Source of the DNA: Maylandia zebra
Lineage: Eukaryota > Chordata > Actinopteri > Cichliformes > Cichlidae
Direction: 5' to 3'
Assembly (NCBI RefSeq): GCF_041146795.1
Contig: NC_135174.1
Coordinates: forward strand, 7,379,878-7,443,877
DNA: 64,000 nt
The notes beneath the pieces are model-generated. The model did no database searches. It was given only the letters and a program-made list of their open reading frames with translations, and was not told where the DNA came from. Below are positions 25,513 to 38,200 of the stretch, one piece after another; positions within the stretch are counted from its first letter, which is position 1, and each line of letters opens with the position of its first letter. The translations under genes were made by a program, and so were the position numbers.

Positions 25513-27697
25513 TCTGGGGCTTAAATTTGTTCACTTTGTTGTTTATTGACTAAATACCTCCAAAATTGTGACTAAAAACTGAGAGTATATTATTTTTGTG
25601 TGCAAAAAAGAGAACTGCTATTACTATTGGAATTATTTAGATTTTAATAATTATAAAATTTTATAATTTTAATCTCAAGTACTTATGACGAGTTGTTCTG
25701 TTGCAGTGTGCTGCACAGATATACTGCAGTTTTGATAAAATGCATCAGCTCTGCTTGCTTTCCTCAGTTAAATGAAACCAGCTGCTGCACGTTATTGTTC
25801 AGAGTACACAGTGTTAAGTGTATGGATTTATAGCAATGGATGATGTTCTGGGCTTTAGCTTTACAAAATATTAGATGAAATTATTATTGGACCTGATTAG
25901 TATCTAGTCAACTGATCACCCTCTGTCTAATTGGATTAGCTGATTAGATTTTGTTGATAATTTATTTTGTAATGTTGTTAAGAATGTCAGAACTTTAAGG
26001 TTAAGGTCCAAATAGCATTCACATGCTCCTTTTGTCAGGAAATCAAATCCAGATGATAAACAGTAAACAAAGGAACCACACTGACTGTATATTGTCTTAC
26101 TTTGAAGCTCTGCTGCACATTTTCTACTATGATTATGAGATGAACTTTCCTATATTTTAATTTTTCATGTGAGACGTCCATCACGGGTTTGATGACCTTA
26201 TAGTGGGAGAGCTTATGATGGTCCAAACTGAGGTCTGCTTAAACGTTACAAAGACTCAGCAACTTTTCAGCAGTGTTAATTGCAGTGCTGTTCCTCCCAC
26301 AGTGTTTGATCCACCCTGGCTGTATCTATTTATCCATCTGAAAGCACTGTGGTTCAATGCTGTTCTTTGACTTATATATTTGTGAGGATGACAAAGGTTA
26401 GCATGTACTTTTAAGGTCCCTGAAAATATAGGAGATGGGTTGGGTATGAGCCCATCATGTTTTATTTATTAATTTCTTTAAGCAATGAAATGTCCTACAA
26501 TGTCGCACAAGTCATTTTTCCCAATAATAATTTCATACCACATGCTATTGCTGTAGCATCTAATATTTTTAATATATTAAAAAGGAAAGAATTGGACTAT
26601 AAATGCATTAACCATATATTATTAATTGGGATGGGCTAATAAGATAACAGTTTAACTAAATGTAATTTTCCGCTTGTCAGCCTTTACCATTGAAATAAGT
26701 ACATAAATCATTTTAACATCCTTGATAAAAATTTATACCCTGCTCTATTTAAACAAGCCTTACCTTAAGCATAAAAATCCAATTTAAAAGTATACATAAG
26801 TGCCTTTGTTTTCTTGCTTAACGTTGTTATATAAACCAGACTTTCCCTGCTAATCTTGATTAGAACCATCTCCACTGTACCTTCTGTAGTAAGTAATTAC
26901 CTCATTAAAACAAGGGGAACTTCCAGCACACTTGCACACACAGAAATGCCCCAGCATTTTATAAAAATATCACATGACCATATTTTATGCTAAACAACAG
27001 TGTTGACATTAAAATGTTTAAAAAATGTTGTTGTAATTATTACACGTTTCCCCCTATTTGTTTCCTAATTAGCGTAGCTTAACATATTTAATACATCATG
27101 CACATTGAGGTGGCATGTTAAGCTGCTCGGATGCATTTCAATTTGTGCCCTAGCAGCTTGTGTGCAGCAGCAGTAGACTGTGAGGTTAATCAGGCAGAAA
27201 GCTACAAAATGTGAAGCTAATTAGATTTCAGAAGATCAAGTCGGCTCATTAACTATGAAGCTCTGTAAATACTTTAAATATAAAGTGTTTTCACAAAAGG
27301 GGATAAAAGCCTCATTTTAAATTCTGATTGATGTTCAGCCTTATAGACATTTAGTCCCTTCTATATCTTAAAGGTAAATTAGATAAGTGACCCTCAAATG
27401 AAGTCTCAGTGTTGTAAGATGTGATGCTTTTTCAGTACAGTGTTGGGTAGATACATTTTTGAGTATAAGCATGGTATGCTTACTTGATTAAACTTTTGTA
27501 TGAGGACTAAATTTCTCATGTTACCAAGAATATTGACAACAAAGTCAAGTAATTGATAATAGATCCTTCATCTTAGCTTGCTAGCTGTTTCCTGATGGTT
27601 TAGTTGTAACTTTAAATTAAAATTGGTCTTGAAATGGCCTTCTAAGTTTGTTCATAGTAGAGTTTGATCATACTAATCACTGAGGGTATAACAACAG

Positions 27698-27730
<33 letters not shown>

Positions 27731-28653
27731 AGTAAATTCCTGAGAGTTTAAAAGCGCCTCTTAATAGATGAAGGCAGTAAAAATACTGGTGTTGATATTT
27801 TATTTTTGTCAGAGAATCAATAAATTATTAAGTTCTACTGTTGCGTATAGTGATTGTAAATGCGTTGTATTATAATTTTTTTGCTTGATCAAACATTTCC
27901 ATTAAACACAGCAGCTGTAGGAAATATTTTGCTAGGTGTGGTTTGTGGCTTAAATTGGCTTTATAGAGTTAACGGTGTGTAACGTGAGCTGAAATCACAT
28001 TTAGACTTTGGTTCTTGTGTTGCTGACACGTTGATTCGCCCAGACTGTTGGTGCACATCTGGTCGACTGGGATGGATAGACCTTTATTGCCTGTTATAAT
28101 AAATAGATGTGGGTAACAATGAGTTCAAGGTGTACAAGAGAAGCTGCTCATGATTCCTGGCTGAATGACATTTTGGCTGTAACTGAAGATATGTTTAAGT
28201 AGAAGTCCAAATTATTAATACTGAAAGACTGACGTGGATTAAGGCTTTCATACAGTCCAGCTATGAGTCAAATGTAACTCAGACCTAACTTAAGTGTGAA
28301 TGAGAGCAGCAAGAATGAGCCAAAAGCAATATTGAGATTGTAAAAAAAAAAAACCCCCCAAAAAAGATGAAAGACGCTAAAGAGCTGCTTGGTGCTAATA
28401 GGAATTGCACTGTAAGATAGTAATTCTCTGTTTATTCAATAACTGCTAGCGTCAGGTTTCTGACAGCAGTCATTGTATTCATTGCCAGCAAAACAATATT
28501 GATTATAGCAGCTTACTCTGAGTTCTGAATCATCATAGGTGATAACCCTAACTTTGTATCACAGAGGAAGGCAAACGTGTTTTCTGGGGACAAATGCCAA
28601 CAGTTTTTGATTTTTCTTTGTTCCCTGAATTATAAGACTTGGGAGAACAATTC

Positions 28654-28692
<39 letters not shown>

Positions 28693-31600
28693 AACTTTGC
28701 AAAAAAATTAAGGAAATTTGTATCTGGTTGACAATGTTTTTGCAGCACTGTTTCTTGGCTATAAGTCTTATACCCCTGTATCTACATATTTTCCCTTTAA
28801 ATGGAGCCACATTCATAGGGAAAATACATTTGTGGGCTGCAACCATGATACGTTTCTCTGTCAGTGCCAAACAGCTTATTCGGTTATTGAATCTTGTTTT
28901 GAGCTTCTGGTACTCCAGGTGCAGCTAATCGGGTGCCTGACTAATTGGCATCTGCTCCAAGGATGCCTTGTTTACCAGGATGCCACGTTTGATTGATCTG
29001 GAGAGGCCATAGGGCAACTTCAGGCTGGTGTTCCACAAAACAGAGTTGGAAAATTATTTGGAGTGAGTTCTAGTACCATCTCCAAATTGAAGTCGAGTTC
29101 TATATAACTGGGAATGTCAGAGACGGGCTTTATTCTTCTGGTGGTGTTGTCTCCCAAAGAGACCTGTCATCACTTAGGAACTGTAGGCAGTGTTCCTCAA
29201 ATTTATAGTCAAACTTTGAAGGAAGATACGGCCGACGACTCTGCCCAAACAATCCACAAGAGATCACACACAATCCATCTCTGCTCTCACAGTCCTGCCA
29301 GGAGGCCTTCCATGACTGCCCTGCACCATCAGGCCCATTTGTGCTTGTGTCGACAACACGTGCACTGGAACATGTCTGCAGTCCTGACCTCAACCCCACT
29401 GAACACTTGTGGGATCACCTTGGGTGTGCTGTTCGTGCCAGAGTGACCAACACAACAGCACTGATCTCAAATGCTGGCTGAACAGTTGGATGGCATCCCA
29501 CAGCAGTGTGTGACCAAGTAGAGGTGTCAGGCTGTTGTGGCTGTGTATGGCTCTTCCACATTCTACTTGTTAAACTGCCAGTATGTCTTCTTTCTTCAGA
29601 CTTTAATCATCCTAAAAATGACACCAAACAAGAGTCAATAGGAGAATAAGCTGTTTGCCATTGGCAGGGAAGATCTGAACAACCCACATACTCGGCTCTC
29701 CTGCTCAATGCACAGATGCATTTTTCTTACAGGGGCACCGTTTCCAATGGTATACAATTTATTGCTAAAAAGCATAGTTACAACAAAATAATAGTTGATA
29801 AAACACAAATGTCCTTAGTTTTTGTGCTAAGTTTAGATATTATGATTGCCTAGGGTCTGGGTTAGAGTTTGGATTACAATCATGCTTGGGCTTTTAGTCA
29901 AGGATGCCTTAAACCTCCTAGAGTTAAGCCTTTAAGCTCATGACAATCAATGGACTGAAAATGTTTGATGATTCATTACCATTGTGTCATTGGCATATGT
30001 TGATGATATTACTATTTACTTTTGATAAGTGGCTTCCTGTTTGACTTCCAAGAAAGGCCTTCTTAGAGTAACAGTATGTTTTCATTCATGTTGGAAAAAT
30101 GCCATGTCAAACAAAGCAATGTAACACCAGTACTGCTGTGGCATTAACACCACAGTTCCTCTTTTCTGTTTTTATAGTCAGATTTTCATTGTTTGAATCC
30201 AATGGATACATTTGTATCCAATTTTCTTTCTTAATAAAATTTTGAGCGGATCATAGTTGTGAAAGGTTGAATCTCTCTGGTGTTCTTTGCTGAGTTTACA
30301 GGTTCATATCCTTTCCCTAAGGCCTCTTGATACTGAAGAGATATCTGTTTATGTCAGAGGTTTGTATGTTGGGTAGTAATTGATGACATTTCAGAATCTC
30401 ATGACTGAATTGAATTATCAACAACATCTTTGGCTTCATCACCTCAACAGCCAGCAGCCAAGTTTGTAATCAGAAAGAAATGTCCTGGTTTTTGTAAATC
30501 TGGTTAGAGGTTAGCAGGCGACTTATTCCAAATTCCACGTCGACCACATGACAGGCTGATGTGTCAATATTGACACTTGGGTCCTGGATAGTGTCCTGTT
30601 TGCTTAATTCAGTTGGTGGAAAACAAGCCCTGACATTGCATTTCTCTGCATTTTGGGCTTAGTTTGAATCATTTTTTTTGTTTTTTCTTATTTTATTAAG
30701 GGAAAATCCTCAGTGAGGGACTATGGTTAACTTTTTATTACAGTCATAATCTGCATCATCAATTTAGAAATACCATGGACTTCTAACAACAGACTTGTGA
30801 TTCAGTAGCATGACAATTTCTTTTGGCCAAAAACACTCGTAGAGCTCCATAGGCTTTTTTCCCCCCCTGTATTCGTCAGCATACTTATTTTTTTTTAGCA
30901 CTGACTCTGTTTATAACTGAATCTTCTGAGGGCTTCTTCTCAATTTGAGGCATTAGCACAACAGGGCTGCACAACAGTGAGCTGCTATTGAGTAGAGAAG
31001 GTCAGAAAAGCTAATGATGTTTTCAGACGACAAGCAAATTAGATTTGTTGTGTCAGATTTGATCTTTGGTGGTGGATCCCCACTTTGTATTGTGTCTCTT
31101 GTTGTGCTTAAAGTGTGTCAGCCACTGAGGGGCTTAAGTATCTTGTCACTTCTTAGATATGGCTACATGCTATCCTGTTTGTTAGAGTGTAGCATGTTAA
31201 TGAATTTCTTCTCCATAAAGCATTTGGTTTATTTAGGCTCTGAACATACACTGGATGAGTATGATTTTAGTGATGCCTTAAATTTTCCACTGTAAGATTC
31301 ATATTTTTGTTCTTTTGGTTGAGATTTTAAAGCATTGGTATTATCATGGTGCCCTGATAATAGACTGAAAGATTGATAAAACTGCAGTGAATGTCTTCGT
31401 TTTGAAGCCTCAGCTTTATTTATTGCTGTCGCCATTGTGGATTTTTGGAACCAAAAAAATTACTATATTAACAACCCCAATTGTAACATGTGAATAGAAA
31501 ACCGTCTCAGAAACCCAAATTTAATTCCCAGTGGAACATTAAGGAAATAGTCATTTTGAATTTAATGGCAGCAGCAAGTTAAACTTGGCGTTTAGGTCAA

Positions 31601-34600
31601 AGGCTGAGCCAATGCCCAGTTTTACAGAGCCACTAGCATGTTTTATACACATTACATATATATGAATATGTAAATTTGATGTTATTATTTATTATAACTC
31701 TCCAACGGCGTTATTATTAACTGGTTCATGTTGAACCATTTCCTTTTGAGACAGATTTTTAGTTGTCATGTGCTGACATCCATTAAGTCCAGCTAAACAC
31801 AGAAGTGCTTGCTGCTGTGAAGTTTGAAGTATACTGAGGTTGATGTAGCACAAGTTTTATGGTTTTTCTTTTCAGGGTCTTATAAAAATCAGAGGCGACA
31901 AATGCTGGAGAGACCTCACCTGCATGGACTATCACTATGAGGTGCGTATGTTGCATTTAATGTACTCCCTGCATGTCCAGCTTCCTGGTTCTCAGTGTTC
32001 TGTTGTTGTAAATGCACAGTGCAGCCTCAAGGCCCTTTGACATTTGACACGGCGTGCGCTGCACTCACCCTAACTAGAGTGAAGGACCCAAAAATTGCAG
32101 CTGCTCTATGTGTACTACATGCGCCTGCTTCTTGTCACTTCCAAACATGTATCTCTCTGACTTTATATCCTCTAGAGAGTTTGTGACGTATTATGTTCAA
32201 ATGTTTAATAAAAAGATGTATCGCTTATTCATAAAGACTTAATCTTTGTAACTATCCCGATTAGTGAAGAGTGTGTCGTTTACACAAGACGTCTTTGCCC
32301 CCGAGGTCCTCAGAGCCACTGGAAAGGCTTTGGAAGTCCCTGTATATGCATATGAATGTTTTCCTTCATCGTGTGGCTGAACTTAGCGCAGCATGCTTCG
32401 TTTCTATTGGCTGTGTGAAGGTACGTCACAGCAGAATGCGCGCAAACAAAAGACACGAATGGGTTTCAAAGGGCCTTCAATCCTCACAGGTTGGGCCGGG
32501 AGCTGTTCACACTTGTTTCCTTCACACTAGAACCCCTTGGTGGTTCTAGGAAGTTTGTTAAACATGTTCTGTGCAGAACACAGATTAAAATCCCACGTTT
32601 GCTTGCGTTCTGAGTACAGTGCAGGAGCCGCTGCAGTAACGACCTCCTACAACCAAAGATTTCACCTAAGCTATCATATTACAAGTGTCCAGCAAAACCA
32701 GAGTCGCTTTTAAATTTCCCAAAAGCCCGTTTTCTTCAGCAGTCTGAACGTCTCAGTCTGATTGATATATAAAAACAGTGAACCTTGGCTTCGTCTCCTG
32801 GATGATGACAAAGCTGCAACAAACTCACATCAGGCTAACCACAGCAGGGCAGCACATTACAGAAACCGCTGTTGTGGGATTCAATAAATCAAACTCTTAC
32901 ACTGAGTGTGAGGTTGTGCAAATCCAGTGTTTGTTTTTCCCTCGGTGGGACACTCGACCGCTCTAACCAGCACTGCTCGATGTTAGCGGGCCACAGAGGG
33001 AGGAGGACCTTCTTCTGTCTTCTGTAATTAACATAGACAGGAATATTCTGGCTCCTATGAGACGGGATACATCAAGAATACTTCATAGATATTCACCCAG
33101 CCGAAAATACAATAGGAAGGGAGGTTAGGTTGTAACACACAGGCTTCCATGGAGTTGATAGCTAGTGATGTGTAGGATTATAATGTGGAAGTATAAAGCG
33201 CTTACATTTTTATCCTTTCTAATTATGGCTTTTCCTTCTTTCTTTCTTTGACTCTTCCTTATAAAATTTTCCTAGATTTTCCCACAGTTTTAGCATTCAT
33301 TGCCATACAGGGCAGCAGAGTTTGTGAGGCCAAATATTTTCCACTGTACAAATTTCACAATTTCATGTGTATCGAAAATGTTGAACTGTCTTAACCTCAA
33401 CTAAATTGATCAAATGTCCTGTACATTGAAAAAACAACATCAGTTAATTCTCCCCATGTTCAGTGTCTGAAATAATTATACTCTCTGTTCATATGTCATG
33501 TGATTACCATTACATCATAAAGAAAACTCCCCTAAATGACCTTGTTGTTACCAGAAAGATGGGTTGTTGTTTTTTTCCCTCTTCCTTTTGATACCTTCAT
33601 TTAAACTTGTACAATGTAAAAATAGTTAAAGTTAAACTGATCTGTTGGTTAAACTGTTGATTTTCAGTGTGCTCAGTAGTATTAGGGGCACACAGCTGTT
33701 ACAGCTAGAACAATGAGAGCCAGATGTTGACCAATTTGAGCAATCGAAGGTAGATGATGTTTAAAATCTCTGAACTGTTAAATTCAAAGTGAAATTCTGC
33801 TTTGCTAAGTTCAGTACACACAAACAATAGACACAAGCTTTAAACAGCTCCAGGTTTAATTAGTCTGGTGTGACCAGTAGCTTATTTTAAACTGAGGCTA
33901 GCATTAGCTCCACTGACAGTAGCCACTGTGATGTCAGCTGTTGGTTTTGGAGCGCTTATTCTGAAGCTTCAGTCTGACTGCTTTGGTTGTCGCCGATATC
34001 GGGCTGAAAGGGTCCCCCTAACTCCAGCTGCATGGATTATAAAAAGCTTTTTTTTTTTTTTTTTTAAATTGCGATGAAGGGTGAAAACAACTTTTATAAT
34101 GATTGTGAGTGTATAGGGGTCAATCTGCCTCTAGTAACGCTCAGGAGAGACTGGTACTGGCACTTGCTGATTTGTTAGTTCAGGTAAGTGATGAAGTCAA
34201 ACATCTCACATCCAATTGGCGTGTCTCGTATGCAGCACACTGCTGAAACTGCTTCAGCCTGCTCACACTTTCATTTCAGCTGGAAGCTCCTTTGCAGCCC
34301 ACTTGACATGACTTGCTGTCATTGAAGTCTGGTCTCTTCTGCGATGGCGGTTGTGCTGCTGCTCTCTCATCAGGTTTTGAAACATATCTATATAAACTAT
34401 ACCAATTAGAAATGACCACAAGTGGAAATGGCCATCTTATTTTAACTGTAATGATGCATGACAGCGCTGGTTCAGTTCTCAGAGCTTGTGACTGTTGTGT
34501 AGCTGTATGTAGCTTTGTTTGTAGCCTCAGCTACTGTGCTCACTGTATCTTGCTTGAATTATTAAATAAACTATAGATGCCTGCGGAGGCAATTCTTTAG

Positions 34601-35234
34601 CTACATGACAGTTATTTAAGGTTAGTGTACCAGAAAATGAGTTTGTAGGATGATTTGTCAGGTATAATGTGGAGCTTATTCCACGCTGGGTCACTTTCCC
34701 TTTCCTGGTCCAATTTCAACAGTTAGCAGCCTACGCCGTAATGTAGACACACACGCACGCACACAGGACCGGAAGCCAGTGGTGCCAGGTGAACCTTATT
34801 AACCCCTCGGACACAGTGCTCCCTTTCAGATGAGCAGAGGAGCTGCAGATCTCCTCCTGTCCTGACTCTCTGGGGGCTGTGTAGCTGTGTTTCAGCATAG
34901 TTGCTGTTTTGTTTGCCTCTGTATGTTTGTTGTAATAATGCTGGTTTCCAAGTCCTGTGGGGTTGTTTGGCTGTCTGAGGTCGCAGGCCCCTTGCCCTTG
35001 GTCTTCCAGGGGTGTTTCAGTAAGCTGCAAGTTTAATAACCCCAATTTTCTGCAACATAAAAACAATAAAGGTTTGGGTTAGGATGCCAACTGTCTTGTT
35101 TTCATTTTTCCTACGCCTATTCCTGTGCTATATTTATTTCTCACTCCCTGTAGCAGTTTGCATATTCAGCTTTTACATAGCAACCAGCTCATGCACGCAT
35201 AATTTACCAGTCTGTATGAATCCTCTGGGGTTTT

Positions 35235-35265
<31 letters not shown>

Positions 35266-38200
35266 GTGCATAGGTGTGGTTGCTGTTATTTAAATAGGTT
35301 TCCATCTTTATTTAGACATGGAAATGTTTCCCTCAAGGTGTGACACTATAAATTAATTTTCATCCCATCTCAGACAGTTATTGCCAACGTAAATCTGAAA
35401 AACTTCCATCTTAAGCTGTGAGCAGACGGTGTTTGGAAAATGTTTGCAGATCAGAAAAACTTTGCAGAACTTCAGGGAGGAATCCATTCATTAAAGATGA
35501 GATGTTACCGTGGCACTTGTCACCTTGACCTTGAGTTTTTTCTCTGTGCAGACCCAACCAGTTCCCAATCCCATGTCCTACTACATTCACCGCTCTCCGT
35601 GGTGGTTCCATCGCTTTGAGACCTTGTCGAACCACTTTGTCGAACTCATCGTCCCGTTCTTCACTTTCCTCGGCAGGCGGCTGTGTATGGTTAATGGAGC
35701 AATCCAGATCCTTTTCCAGGTAATTTACACTGTTCACAAGCCACAGAGAGCAATGAGAGCAAAGGCTGAATGATGATTGATGTTTATGGCAACTGAGATA
35801 ACGATCTTAACGGTGGTGCCAAGGTAGTAATGATTAAGAGGGGAGAAGTCAAACAATAATGAAATATAAATGCACCTACTGATGTGATGTTGTTGGCTCT
35901 GTTTTGGAAACACTGTTCCTGTTCAGTGTTTGCACACACACAGGTTTAACCAAGGCGGGCTGCTCAGATAGATTTTATGTCATTTTATTTTTCATTCCTT
36001 GAAAGTCCCCTTACTCTTTGAACTATGAGTTAATGGCTTTAATGTTGGGATGTTTAATTGCATTTAGCTATTTTATCCATTACTGTACACTTAAACTGAA
36101 TCTGTGCCTCATGTATAGCCTGTGGTAGGCTCCCTGGTAGCCTACACGAGGTGAACACGAAAAACAAAGTAGGATTTTGAGGTATTGGTGCTGCCCTTCA
36201 TTTTGTTAGAGCTCATTGGGTCGTTCATTTCTTTAAAAAAAAAAACATGTTTTCCAGCTTTTTAATTGGTGCTGAAACACTGCTGCATCATCTCTCCTCA
36301 CTGTGCCTTCTCTCTGTCCCATTATTTTGGGCTGCAGGTGGTTTTGATAGTGAGCGGGAACCTTAGCTTTCTGAACTGGCTCACCATCGTTCCCAGTTTG
36401 GCCTGCTTTGACGATGCATCGCTGGGCTTCTTGTTTCGCTCTGGGGCTGGAGCCAAGAAAGCAGTGCTGGAGATACAGAGTGAGGATGTAGCTGGACGCA
36501 CCCCAGCACCTACCAAAGGTATGCACATCCCAAACTGTGCAAACGCAGGATATTGTTGTCTACTTATGAATTTGAAATGTTGGTATTCAGCAGTACAGAC
36601 TGACAAGGCTGCATAGCATCTGGTTGTGCTAGAGAAGGAATTATGGGAATAAAAAGGATTAGCACTTGGAGAGCTGAGTAGCTGGGAAAAGAATGACATC
36701 AAGTTTGTTGGAATTTAAAGTAACGCCACTTACATTTTTACAATACAGACTGCTGAAACTGGTAAAAGTGTGAGAGTGGCCCCACTCTAATTGGTCCCAC
36801 TGGACCTATTAGTGTCTTTGCTTCACTGTAGCATAGTAAATATGAAATAACCTGGTACCTGGAGTGTGGGCCTATTTGAATCATTTGAGCAGAGCCAGAA
36901 AGTTGGTCCTGGTGAGAAATGATTGTGGGTAGCCTGATGTGTTTAACATGTGTTGGGCCAGGCAGAAAGGTAGGAAGGAACTGATGCAGACTTAGCAAAT
37001 GTTTGCCAGTACCAGCTACCCCGGCACACATCGTCCACACCTTTTTTACTAAGAAATAGTTTCACTGATCACAAACACATGCAAACACGCCGGCTCACTC
37101 GTTAATGCCAACCTCCACTGCTCCAGGCCAGACACTAATAAATGTGTCACCTTGATTTAAGGTGCAGTTTTCCTCGGCTTCAGGTACAGGTTTGGGGTGA
37201 ATACACGTTTTTTTTGGCTAAACAGGAGCGACAACATGCATGTGCAGTTTCATATTTAGCTGAAATGGAGCAGATGACAGAGAAAGCAGTGGGCTCTATC
37301 CAGTGACAGAACATTAAGATGCATTTAGAAGTTGTTTTTATATGCGTGTGTGTGTGTGTCTGTGTCAGGTATGTTGATTCGTCAGGTGGTTAACATATCT
37401 TTGGGCATTCTGATTGGCTGCCTGAGCATCCCTGTGGTGACGAACCTGCTGAGTTCCAGGCAGGTGATGAACACATCCTTTGACCCGCTGCGCATTGTCA
37501 ACACGTACGGAGCGTTTGGCAGGTACAGCGAGAGGAAACGCATATATTAGCAGACATATTGCAAATTAAGATTTTTGCATACTAAAGAAATTAGTGAAAT
37601 TTAAAAAATGTGATCCTTTATTCGTTTTATTTAATGTTTCCTCTCCTTCTGTTCAGCATCACTAAGGAACGTACTGAGGTGATTTTCCAGGGCACTCTGA
37701 GCCCAGATCCCAAGGACCCTGAAGCATTGTGGGAGGAGTACCAGTTCATGTGCAAGCCAGGGGACGTGTACCGGCGGCCGTGCCTCCTCTCGCCGTACCA
37801 CTATCGACTGGACTGGCTCATGTGGTTCGCTGCCTTCCAGGTGAAACCTCACTACAGCATTTTTTTTATTTATCATCCTAATGTTGATAAAGAGTTTCAA
37901 TGTATTAATATTATTGTTGCTGTTATGGCTGTTTATATCTAAATGTAATCAATGTGGAAAAGCTTTAGTACCCCATTTCCAACACTGGGGGGCAGTGTTT
38001 CCACGATAGTGCTGCACGCTTGTTTTAAATCAAGCCAGAACTGTCATGTTTGCCCTTCAGGCTTCATTTGTGTGTCTCTGTCTCCCTGTATCTGCTCATT
38101 ATTTCCCTTTTTCTCTCTCACAAACACACATTAAATTCCCTTGCCTCCTCTTTCTCACTTATTTGATTCCCAGTGTGACTCGTTAAAATTCTCCTCTCTC

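Larger units (their letters stand above)
24526..31875. other. lmf1 intron 4 (7.35 kb)
   Basis: The largest lmf1 intron. It holds the GAT array, poly-C and poly-A tracts and the Tc1-like copy. The remainder is AT-rich with no recognised gene. Confidence 0.7.
31942..35551. other. lmf1 intron 5 (3.6 kb)
   Basis: It contains a T14-G22 homopolymer block (35231-35266) and a dispersed-repeat copy near 33905-34020. No other gene was supported. Confidence 0.6.
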
